A program made the translations under genes and the position numbers. 5,272 nt of DNA from Candidatus Halarchaeoplasma halalkaliphilum. GTDB lineage: Archaea; Thermoplasmatota; Thermoplasmata; Halarchaeoplasmatales; Halarchaeoplasmataceae. Positions 1 through 5,156 of this stretch are shown piece by piece (the stretch's first letter is position 1; each line of letters begins with the position of its first letter). The notes below the pieces were generated by a model that saw only the letters and a list, made by a program, of their open reading frames with translations, was not told the origin of the DNA and ran no database searches. Location of the stretch: assembly GCA_007133925.1 (NCBI GenBank), contig SLLU01000146.1, positions 1 to 5,272 on the forward strand, read 5' to 3'.

Positions 1-1913
1 ATCTTCAGTGGTTCGTCCATGGAATCCACCTGGATCTGGAATTCATGGTTATCTCCGGTGGTGAGGAGTGACTCCTGATCTCTGAGCATCACGGAGGTCT
101 GGCGATTGATTATTCCCGGGAGGTTTAACATCCCCCAACCCTCCCGTCTGTTGGGGATGGCTGCCGCGTCAAGGTCGATGGCGGAGTTGATCATCAGGGC
201 TTTCACCATGGCGGGGCTGGGTCTGGTCCCGTAAACATCCTCGTAATAGTCAACGATCACCGCGGCACCCCCTGCCACAAGGGGGGTGGCCATGGAGGTT
301 CCGGACATCCATTCATATCGGCTGTCCTGACTGTATATGTTACCGGAAGAAACCAGCGGAGAACTTGTGGACAGTATCGCCCTACCCGGTGCCACTATAT
401 CCGGCTTAACACGGGAATCATCTGTCCAGCCCCGGGAACTGAAATCGACCACCGTGTAAGGCTCAACGGTGTTGACACTGCCGCCATGACTGGTCGCGTC
501 CGGCATGTAAGTACCGGTGGCACCCACGGTTATCACGTTCTTTGCATTTCCCGGACTGCCTATGGTTCTGAGACCCGGACCACCGTTACCCGCGGCTGCA
601 GTGATTATCATCCCATCATGACCCCATCCGTTTGGGTCCGAATCCCTGGTGGCCCTATCGTAATCCGAATCGATGGTGAAGTAAACACCGCTTCCACCGT
701 AGCTCCACGAGTTTGAGTGGACGTACACACCTCCTTCCACCTTGGCATTTCTCAGTATCTCGTAATCTTCATCGGGACCCACCCAGGCCCCTCCGTCGGT
801 AAAGACCTTCTGGGCGAAAATGTTTGAACCGTATGCCAGACCCTGGGAAACGTAATAGGGTCCGTGACCTGCGTATACCGTTCCCGTACCACCATAGGTA
901 TCACCTGCCATGGACCCGGTACAGTGTGTACCGTGGCCGTGGCCGTCTGCCCAGTTACCGTCACCCGCAAAGGCGTGCCCGCCGATCACCCTGCCGGTGA
1001 AATCCGGGTGACCCGCATCCCCTAGTGTACCGTCACCCAGGCCGGTGTCCACCAGGCCCACCACAACGCCCTCTCCCGTGTATCCGATCTGATTAACAAA
1101 GGCACCGTGGTCCCCGTGTTCCCTGTATGGAGTAGATGGGCTACCGGAACTCCAGTAACCACCCACCAACTGGGATTCCAATTCGCTATCGAGTGTGGGT
1201 TCCATGCGGGGGTATATGAGTATGACCTCTTCCAAAAGGGCCATGGCTCGAACCGTGTTCATATCGTACACATCCGCCGAGACCCTGTGTGTAAAAGGCA
1301 GTATACGAACATTTTCAGCGCCCATCATGGAATTGACCCTTTGAGCGGTACTGAGTTCGTATCCCGGGACCACGTCCATGATGATGCTGCCAGGAACCAC
1401 ATCCGGGCCTATCTTGTATTCCCAGGGGTGATGAGTTATGTACGAAACGTAGAACATATCTGAGATCTCGTGGTAGAGCCCGTGTTCCATCCAAACCACG
1501 TAAGAATTATCCGGGACGTACCTTATGACCCGTACACCCATGGATTCCAGTTCCGAACGCCATCGGGGGTTCACCGGGCCAGGGGTGCTCAGTACGTACA
1601 AACCTTCTCCGTAGGCCCCTTTATCCGTGGATTCCAGGGTGGAGAGGTCCATGGTATGTCCGTTCAAAGATACGGTTCCGGATCCCCTGTAAACCGTTAA
1701 GCCGTTAAGGGTGCTTCGGGAATCGACCTCAACAACGGCATATCTCCCGTAGGTATCAAGAACATTCATGCCTTCCAGTAAAGATAGATCGCCCTGGTGT
1801 ACTACTATAACAATTTCATTCCCTGAATCATCCACCACACGGGATGAAAATACAAGGGACGTGCATATCATAAAGATCATGACCATACTGACGGTCGCAG
1901 AAATTCCTTTCAT
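1..1913 (-). CDS. Secreted subtilisin-family (S8) serine protease, KP-43-like, prepro form, C-terminus cut by window edge
   Basis: The visible part is 637 codons, open from the ATG at 1913 to the window edge, so no stop is seen. Residues 1-24 form a signal peptide (Lys2, then a Met/Val/Ile-rich core). Residues 25 to about 250 are a long propeptide-like region with a YVLSTPGPV...SMGVRVIRYVPDNSYVV stretch typical of archaeal subtilase pro-regions. The catalytic domain follows: Asp289 in LVDTGLGDG, His327 in GHGTHCTGS, oxyanion Asn443 in AAAGNGGPG and Ser540 in SGTSMATP, so all key residues are present. From about 605 a beta-sandwich begins (FQIQVDSMDEPLK), as in the C-terminal jelly-roll domain of KP-43-type proteases. 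Expected role (family knowledge): extracellular endopeptidase, self-activated by removal of the propeptide. The only cysteine after the signal peptide in the visible part is Cys331, next to the active-site His motif, as in proteinase K. Substrate unknown; a C-terminal anchor may lie outside the window. Confidence 0.
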   Translation of the reverse strand, partial: MKGISATVSMVMIFMICTSLVFSSRVVDDSGNEIVIVVHQGDLSLLEGMNVLDTYGRYAVVEVDSRSTLNGLTVYRGSGTVSLNGHTMDLSTLESTDKGAYGEGLYVLSTPGPVNPRWRSELESMGVRVIRYVPDNSYVVWMEHGLYHEISDMFYVSYITHHPWEYKIGPDVVPGSIIMDVVPGYELSTAQRVNSMMGAENVRILPFTHRVSADVYDMNTVRAMALLEEVILIYPRMEPTLDSELESQLVGGYWSSGSPSTPYREHGDHGAFVNQIGYTGEGVVVGLVDTGLGDGTLGDAGHPDFTGRVIGGHAFAGDGNWADGHGHGTHCTGSMAGDTYGGTGTVYAGHGPYYVSQGLAYGSNIFAQKVFTDGGAWVGPDEDYEILRNAKVEGGVYVHSNSWSYGGSGVYFTIDSDYDRATRDSDPNGWGHDGMIITAAAGNGGPGLRTIGSPGNAKNVITVGATGTYMPDATSHGGSVNTVEPYTVVDFSSRGWTDDSRVKPDIVAPGRAILSTSSPLVSSGNIYSQDSRYEWMSGTSMATPLVAGGAAVIVDYYEDVYGTRPSPAMVKALMINSAIDLDAAAIPNRREGWGMLNLPGIINRQTSVMLRDQESLLTTGDNHEFQIQVDSMDEPLK

Positions 1914-1918
1914 TTGCT

Positions 1919-1923
1919 TCACC
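1919..1923 (-). promoter_or_regulatory. Shine-Dalgarno GGTGA deciding the protease start
   Basis: GGTGA lies 5 nt before the ATG at 1913. An in-frame ATG at 1925 would add only MVKQ, and it overlaps this GGTGA, so the ATG at 1913 is the better start. The same motif and similar spacing precede pyrF. Confidence 0.65.
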
Positions 1924-1974
1924 ATTTCTCTTTTTGAACGAAAAAAGCGCATATCATATGTCAGCGAACCGAAC

Positions 1975-1983
1975 GTATTAAAA
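1975..1983 (-). promoter_or_regulatory. Possible TATA box of the protease gene
   Basis: The minus strand reads TTTTAATAC here. With the usual archaeal spacing of about 25 nt, transcription would start near 1954 and give a leader of roughly 40 nt. A weaker candidate (CATATGATAT, 1951-1960) would give a shorter leader. The sequence alone does not decide between them. Confidence 0.3.
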
Positions 1984-2021
1984 CTTTAGGGGACATGATG
2001 TTTTTGACTGAATAATCAGTT

Positions 2022-2047
2022 TTAAAAAGAAAAAAGAAAGAAAGGGG
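2022..2047 (-). terminator. Oligo-T terminator after the GDN-repeat surface protein
   Basis: Just after the stop codon at 2055 the minus strand runs into CCCCTTTCTTTC, then T6 and T5 blocks, with no hairpin. This is the classic archaeal intrinsic terminator form. It is nearly the same sequence as the terminator of the upstream paralog at 2827-2847. Confidence 0.7.
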
Positions 2048-2135
2048 TTTGTGTTCACTGCTTCTTTTTGTGGTAAACCAGCACCGCAAATACCAGGGCT
2101 GCACACATCAGGAGGAAAGCGAATCCCGGGGAATC
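2036..2135. repeat. Direct repeat copy A (3' cassette: sorting tail, stop, terminator)
   Basis: This stretch matches 2836-2935 at an offset of exactly 800 bp. From 2051 to 2135 I count 5 mismatches in 85 positions by eye. The match continues into the T-rich terminator with about one indel. It covers the C-terminal codons from SPGF to the final Gln, the TGA and the 3' untranslated start. Beyond 2135 the two copies diverge into different acidic linkers. Confidence 0.9.
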
Positions 2136-2747
2136 TTCGTCATCGTCTCCGTTGTCTCCGTTGTCTCCGTTATCTCCGTTGTCTCCGTTATCTCCGTTGT
2201 CTCCGTTGTCTCCGGGATATTCCGCATAGGGACCTGCCATATCGACCTCCATTTTATCCTCGTCGTAAGCGGTCACCGAATGGATCATCAATGCATCAGG
2301 CTCCCCCACGTGTTCCAGGGCAAAGAGTATGGTCAGCGTATCGGAACCCGCACCGGACACGGTCGTGGGGACATCGGGATTACCGTGTCCCCCTCCGTTG
2401 TAAGGACGAAAAGAGGTCATGTGACATTCGCCATCTTCGTAATAGATAATGAAGTAACCTTCACCGTCATCCACAAGTTCGATATTATAGATGATATTTG
2501 GTTGATCCACGATGGCCCCCTTGACGGTCAAGGTAACCGTTATCAAGCCTCCGCCTTCGGAAACTTCCACGCGGGTGATATCTATGTTCGGGTTCTCCAC
2601 GTACTCGAATGTGTCATCGTCCACGAATCTCATCACGTCGCCTTCGGGGTCCGTGACCACATCGTTGTACTGGGCACTTGCCAGCCCCGGTATTGCAAGA
2701 AACAACGCCAGGGCCATCAACACTACAAAGCATTTCTTATAAATCAT
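2055..2747 (-). CDS. Secreted surface protein with (GDN)7 linker and PGF-CTERM-like tail
   Basis: This 230-residue protein begins with a signal peptide (IYKK, a hydrophobic core, cleavage likely after ASA at 25). Residues 26 to about 175 form an acidic, beta-strand-rich ectodomain that opens with DPEGDV and continues with NPNIDITRVEV and LITVTLTVKGAI. The DPxGD...DI...V pattern recalls calcium- or carbohydrate-binding beta-sandwiches, but I cannot assign a family. Residues 179-199 are seven GDN repeats followed by GDDDED. The tail from Ser206 is SPGF, one membrane-length hydrophobic segment and YHKKKQ, matching the layout of archaeosortase (PGF-CTERM) targets. The linker would hold the domain off the membrane. 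It is a paralog of the protein encoded at 2855-3523 over its whole length. The start is the ATG at 2747, supported by AAGGTG 7 nt upstream and a strong TATA box. Function unknown; cell-surface location is well supported. Confidence 0.9.
   Translation of the reverse strand: MIYKKCFVVLMALALFLAIPGLASAQYNDVVTDPEGDVMRFVDDDTFEYVENPNIDITRVEVSEGGGLITVTLTVKGAIVDQPNIIYNIELVDDGEGYFIIYYEDGECHMTSFRPYNGGGHGNPDVPTTVSGAGSDTLTILFALEHVGEPDALMIHSVTAYDEDKMEVDMAGPYAEYPGDNGDNGDNGDNGDNGDNGDNGDDDEDSPGFAFLLMCAALVFAVLVYHKKKQ
2146..2214 (-). repeat. 9-bp tandem repeat encoding (GDN)7
   Basis: Seven full 9-bp units lie at 2146-2208 (plus strand TCTCCGTTG or TCTCCGTTA), with a partial eighth to 2214. The only variation is a synonymous third-position change (GAC/GAT) in units 3 and 5. 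The period is a multiple of three, so unit gain or loss lengthens or shortens the linker without changing frame. Confidence 0.95.
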
Positions 2748-2754
2748 GTTAAAA

Positions 2755-2760
2755 CACCTT
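2755..2760 (-). promoter_or_regulatory. Shine-Dalgarno AAGGTG of the GDN-repeat protein
   Basis: AAGGTG sits 7 nt before the ATG at 2747 and supports that start codon. Confidence 0.6.
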
Positions 2761-2783
2761 TTTTCATTCCATCAAAGCCAGGG

Positions 2784-2793
2784 ATTATATATA
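2784..2793 (-). promoter_or_regulatory. TATA box of the GDN-repeat protein gene
   Basis: The minus strand reads AAAAAG followed by TATATATAA, a purine-rich BRE-like stretch and a strong archaeal TATA box. Its centre is about 42 nt before the ATG. Initiation near 2764 would give a leader of about 17 nt that includes the Shine-Dalgarno sequence. The gene therefore has its own promoter although it lies close behind its paralog. Confidence 0.7.
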
Positions 2794-2826
2794 CTTTTTG
2801 TAAATATATGCGGTATGTCCCATATC

Positions 2827-2847
2827 ATAAAAAAAAGAAAGAAAGGG
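2827..2847 (-). terminator. Oligo-T terminator after the GTG-start surface protein
   Basis: The minus strand downstream of the stop at 2855 reads CCCTTTCTTTC and then a run of eight T, without a hairpin. It is homologous to the terminator at 2022-2047. It lies only about 35 bp before the TATA box of the next gene, which separates the two transcription units. Confidence 0.7.
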
Positions 2848-2935
2848 TTTGTGTTCACTGCTTCTTTTTATGGTAAACCAGCACCGCAAATACCAGGGCT
2901 GCACACATTAGAAGAAAAGGGAATCCCGGGGAATC
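2836..2935. repeat. Direct repeat copy B (3' cassette: sorting tail, stop, terminator)
   Basis: Partner of 2036-2135. Synonymous positions are conserved as well as coding ones, which the diverged ectodomains would not predict. Confidence 0.9.
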
Positions 2936-3523
2936 ATCATCTTCATCACCGGTATCCTTCTTTGGTATCTCGTGAGGCAGGGGTTCGGCCTCGTCCATGT
3001 AGGTCTCCAGCTCCTCTGCGGCATTCATGAAGTATTCGAAGGTTTCCACGCGGGAGATGTACAGGTAGGAAGGGTTACCGATTTCTTCCAGGGCAAAGCT
3101 GACGGATAGTTTGCTGGTGCCAACACCGGTAGCCGCAAGCTCCAATACCTCATGTCCGACACCCCGTTCCAACCGGCACTCACCGTTACTGTAAATTATA
3201 CCTCCGCTAACGTGAGCACCATCCAATACCCCTCCGTCGTGTATCCATATGTAGTAATGGATATCCGGGGAGGAGGTTATGGTACCTTTAACCGTTAGGG
3301 AGACGGTAACCATACCGTCCTTCTCTGACATCTCCGCCTTAACGATGTCCACATTGGGTCTCTCGACCCCCTCTATCCGGTCTGTGTAGGTCTCCAGGAC
3401 CACATCCCCCTGGGGATCCTGTACCACATGGCTGTGCTGTGCCCCGGTCAGTCCCGGGACCAGTAGCAGTATAGATACCGCTACCACTATGGTTCCATAG
3501 ATCTTCTTTTTCAGATTTTTCAC
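2855..3523 (-). CDS. Secreted surface protein with PGF-CTERM-like tail, paralog of the GDN-repeat protein
   Basis: From the GTG at 3523 this gives 222 residues. The signal peptide is VKNLKKK plus a hydrophobic core, with cleavage likely after TGA at 28. The ectodomain starts AQHSHVVQDPQGDVV and continues with RPNVDIVKAEM and MVTVSLTVKGTI, matching block by block the paralog at 2055-2747. The overall identity looks moderate. The GDN repeat is absent; instead a short acidic linker (DTGDEDDD) leads to SPGF at 198-201, a hydrophobic segment and YHKKKQ. This is probably an archaeosortase-processed, membrane-anchored surface protein whose ligand or activity is unknown. A longer reading from a TTG at 3598 would add 25 residues and overlap the pyrF stop codon. 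I reject it because the TATA box at 3551-3558 falls inside the extension and the signal peptide fits the GTG. The Cys in GECR is shared with the paralog (GECH). Confidence 0.85.
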   Translation of the reverse strand: MKNLKKKIYGTIVVAVSILLLVPGLTGAQHSHVVQDPQGDVVLETYTDRIEGVERPNVDIVKAEMSEKDGMVTVSLTVKGTITSSPDIHYYIWIHDGGVLDGAHVSGGIIYSNGECRLERGVGHEVLELAATGVGTSKLSVSFALEEIGNPSYLYISRVETFEYFMNAAEELETYMDEAEPLPHEIPKKDTGDEDDDSPGFPFLLMCAALVFAVLVYHKKKQ

Positions 3524-3550
3524 CTTGAACCTAGACAGGAAGTACGGGTG

Positions 3551-3558
3551 GATATAAA
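3551..3558 (-). promoter_or_regulatory. TATA box of the GTG-start surface protein gene
   Basis: The minus strand reads AAGG then TTTATATC. Initiation about 25 nt from its centre would fall near 3529, giving a leader of only about 6 nt before the GTG at 3523. The mRNA may thus be nearly leaderless. This site decides the start against the upstream TTG. Confidence 0.6.
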
Positions 3559-3591
3559 CCTTGTTCTCGGGGGGTAAAGATGAGTGGCTAT

Positions 3592-4563
3592 TCACCAACC
3601 TTCCGGTAGTTTGTTACCCCTTTCCAGGGAGGCGAGTATATCGTCCTTCATGTGGAGTGCCGCCTGACGCGATGCCTTTGAGTACTCCAGAGGACCGTAT
3701 TCCTCGGAATAGGGAGGTCTTCCGTGGGCGAATATTATACCCCTGGAGGAGTTCACCACGCCTCCGTATCCGTCCTGGTTGAAACAGGGGAGTATATCAT
3801 CGGCGGTACCGCCCTGGGCACCGTAACCGGGTATGAGGAATACTGCTTTTTTCATGATCTCCCTCAGTACCTGGGCCTCCCGGGGGTAGGTGGCACCCAC
3901 CACGGCACCCACGGAGGAGTAGCCCTTCTCTCCCACCAGTTCTTCGCCCCATCGGTCTATGAGTCGGGCCGCGATCTCGTACACTTTTCCGTTGCCCTCC
4001 ACGGTCCTGTCCTGGAGTTCGCCGGATGATGGGTTGGACGTCTTATCCAGTATGAATATCCCTTTACCGTAGGTTTTACAGGCCTCCAAAAAGGGCCGGA
4101 TGCCATCGGAACCCAGATACGGGTTCACCGTTATCATATCCGTATCGAAAGAGTAGGCCGAACTCCCGTCCACCAGATCCACCTCACCGAGATGAGCCCT
4201 GGCGTAAGCTTCCGCTGTACTGCCGATGTCGTTCCTTTTTACATCGCCTATGACCAACAGCCCCTTTTCCCGGGCATATCTCACGGTCTCCTCGTAGGCC
4301 TTTATGCCGTGGCTCCCGTACTGCTCGTAAAATGCCACCTGGGGCTTTACGGCGGGTACGATGTCCTTTATATCGTCGATTATGGCCCTGTTGAACTCCT
4401 GGAAGGCAAATCCCACCGCCTGGAACGGGTCCTCTGTCTTTTCCGAAGCAGCCACCCTAACGTGCTCCGGTATCATGTTTATCCTGGGGTCCAGCCCCAC
4501 CACCGACGGATTCCTTTTCTCGTCCACGGCCCTCAGTAAACGGTCTGCAAGGTTTTTTTTCAT
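3592..4563 (-). CDS. pyrF: Orotidine 5'-phosphate decarboxylase, long type-2 form
   Basis: This 323-residue cytosolic enzyme converts orotidine monophosphate to UMP and CO2, the last step of de novo pyrimidine synthesis. The motifs are clear: PSVVGLDPR at 19-27 (Asp25), AVKP with Lys73, the DxKxxD catalytic signature GDVKRNDIGS (Asp107, Lys109, Asp112), NPYLGSDG at 147-154, the phosphate-gripper loop PGYGAQGG at 245-252, and NSSRGI with Arg274. Length and motif set match the type-2 (sub2) family of about 270-320 residues, not the short form of about 210-230 residues usual in archaea. The ATG at 4563 follows AGGTGAG with a 4-nt gap, so the start is well supported. The gene stands alone with no other pyrimidine genes in view. 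The next gene begins 68 nt downstream with its own TATA box, and I see no obvious oligo-T terminator between them. Confidence 0.95.
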   Translation of the reverse strand: MKKNLADRLLRAVDEKRNPSVVGLDPRINMIPEHVRVAASEKTEDPFQAVGFAFQEFNRAIIDDIKDIVPAVKPQVAFYEQYGSHGIKAYEETVRYAREKGLLVIGDVKRNDIGSTAEAYARAHLGEVDLVDGSSAYSFDTDMITVNPYLGSDGIRPFLEACKTYGKGIFILDKTSNPSSGELQDRTVEGNGKVYEIAARLIDRWGEELVGEKGYSSVGAVVGATYPREAQVLREIMKKAVFLIPGYGAQGGTADDILPCFNQDGYGGVVNSSRGIIFAHGRPPYSEEYGPLEYSKASRQAALHMKDDILASLERGNKLPEGW

Positions 4564-4566
4564 TTA

Positions 4567-4573
4567 CTCACCT
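4567..4573 (-). promoter_or_regulatory. Shine-Dalgarno AGGTGAG of pyrF
   Basis: A near-ideal archaeal Shine-Dalgarno sequence; the GGTGA core is 4 nt before the ATG at 4563. Confidence 0.75.
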
Positions 4574-4591
4574 GTTTAGGTTCTACAGGAT

Positions 4592-4611
4592 TATTTATTG
4601 GTTCTTTAATG
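4592..4611 (-). promoter_or_regulatory. AT-rich candidate promoter element of pyrF
   Basis: The minus strand carries CATTAAAG (4604-4611) and AATAAATA (4592-4599). The first would start transcription near 4583 and leave the Shine-Dalgarno sequence in a leader of about 20 nt. The second would start inside the Shine-Dalgarno sequence, so the first fits better. A further candidate, GAGTATAAC, lies at 4631-4639. Confidence 0.35.
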
Positions 4612-4760
4612 CTTCGGATGAAAAGGGGGGTTATACTCACAAGACATGCTCTGATCAAAAGAGAATAAGAAAAAGGGAGGGAGGGTGATTATCGTGAGGG
4701 GCGAACACTTGCACGGTCGTACATATGCATATGCATGCACATGTTAATAAACCTTTCTGA

Positions 4761-5054
4761 GGAAACGCTGATTTTCGGGGGTTCAAGGTGCGTTCGGAGG
4801 CGGTGAAGATATGGAATAAGACACCTGTATTCGCCACATTCCCGGAGGATCCCGGACCGTGAATGCACCGGATGTTCAAAGACGGTTTCGAATTCCCCTA
4901 TGGACAAGGCTGGGAGCGAAGTAAATATATACTGGAGTATGTTTTATCTGTTACATTCGGTGAGCTGAATGCTCTAAGTGACCATTGGTTTGGACCGAGC
5001 TTTCATAGCTGTGAGGATAGGACCTGTGGGGTAGTGATGGGTTTGTCGGTGTGA
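4761..5054 (+). pseudogene. Possible gene relic with one in-frame stop
   Basis: One frame stays open for 33 codons (FKVRSEAVKIWNKTPVFATF...), meets a TGA at 4860-4862, and continues from the adjacent ATG at 4863 for 63 codons (MFKDGFEFPYGQGWERSKY..., ending at 5054). The amino-acid composition looks protein-like (aromatics, mixed charges), and both halves share one frame. I recognise no family, and there is no good GGTGA before either possible start. Open runs of this length also arise by chance at this composition, and other frames here are open too. It could therefore be a decayed gene, a short real 63-residue protein, or nothing. Confidence 0.25.
4922..4977 (+). promoter_or_regulatory. Promoter-like array ending in ATG-CTC-TAA
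   Basis: TAAATATATA (4922-4931) is followed by GGTGAG (4959-4964) and an ATG at 4969. The TATA centre is about 42 nt from the ATG, the same geometry as the gene starting at 2747. The ORF is then only ATG CTC TAA. It may be a remnant start region, a leader mini-ORF, or coincidence. Confidence 0.35.
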
Positions 5055-5055
5055 T

Positions 5056-5064
5056 CTTAATATA
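5056..5064 (+). promoter_or_regulatory. Possible TATA box for the PIN gene
   Basis: CTTAATATA on the plus strand at the start of the AT-rich segment. Initiation near 5085 would leave a leader of about 70 nt before the PIN start. Other AT-rich options exist in this segment, so this is weak. Confidence 0.25.
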
Positions 5065-5156
5065 GGATGAAGATTTTAGCAAAGAGCTCAAAAAAAAGAT
5101 AGCTGAACATTATCGTTGAATTTGTTAGATCAGAGAGTATACTAAAAGTGATGATG

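Larger units (their letters stand above)
4564..5150. other. Spacer of about 590 bp with no convincing intact gene
   Basis: Between divergent pyrF and the PIN gene I see, in order: pyrF upstream signals; a purine tract at 4657-4685; a 12-bp perfect palindrome ATGCATATGCAT at 4725-4736; a frame with one internal stop (4761-5054); and a promoter-like array ending in a minimal ORF (4922-4977). Composition is intermediate up to about 5055 and AT-rich after it. No tRNA, rRNA or CRISPR structure was found by eye. Short minus-strand frames here (4655-4907) show no recognisable protein features. Confidence 0.6.

Noticed and set aside
1107..1463. Plus-strand ORF of 118 codons, and its neighbours at 486-716, 1470-1700 and 1768-1989
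   Set aside because: All are antisense to the protease frame, which is open across the whole region and contains the full catalytic tetrad.
2146..2214. Tandem units as a CRISPR-like array
   Set aside because: The units are 9 bp, contiguous, without spacers and in frame within a coding gene.
2049..2876. Plus-strand ORF of 275 codons with a VVSVISVVS repeat
   Set aside because: It is antisense to the GDN-repeat protein gene. The apparent Val/Ser/Ile repeat is just the 9-bp GDN repeat read on the wrong strand, and there is no suitable start signal.
2855..3598. Longer TTG-start version of the surface protein
   Set aside because: It would bury the TATA box at 3551-3558 in coding sequence and put 25 polar residues before a normal signal peptide.
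4192..4539. Plus-strand ORF of 115 codons opposite pyrF
   Set aside because: It is a shadow of the strongly supported pyrF frame and has no recognisable features.
4694..4747. GTG-start 17-codon ORF after GGAGGGTGA
   Set aside because: The Shine-Dalgarno spacing is good, but the peptide (VRGEHLHGRTYAYACTC) has no recognisable features and runs through the ATGCAT palindrome, so it is probably chance.
4774..4800. GGGGGTTCAAGG resembling a tRNA T-loop
   Set aside because: There is no matching 3' half of a T-stem, no acceptor pairing and no anticodon arm upstream.
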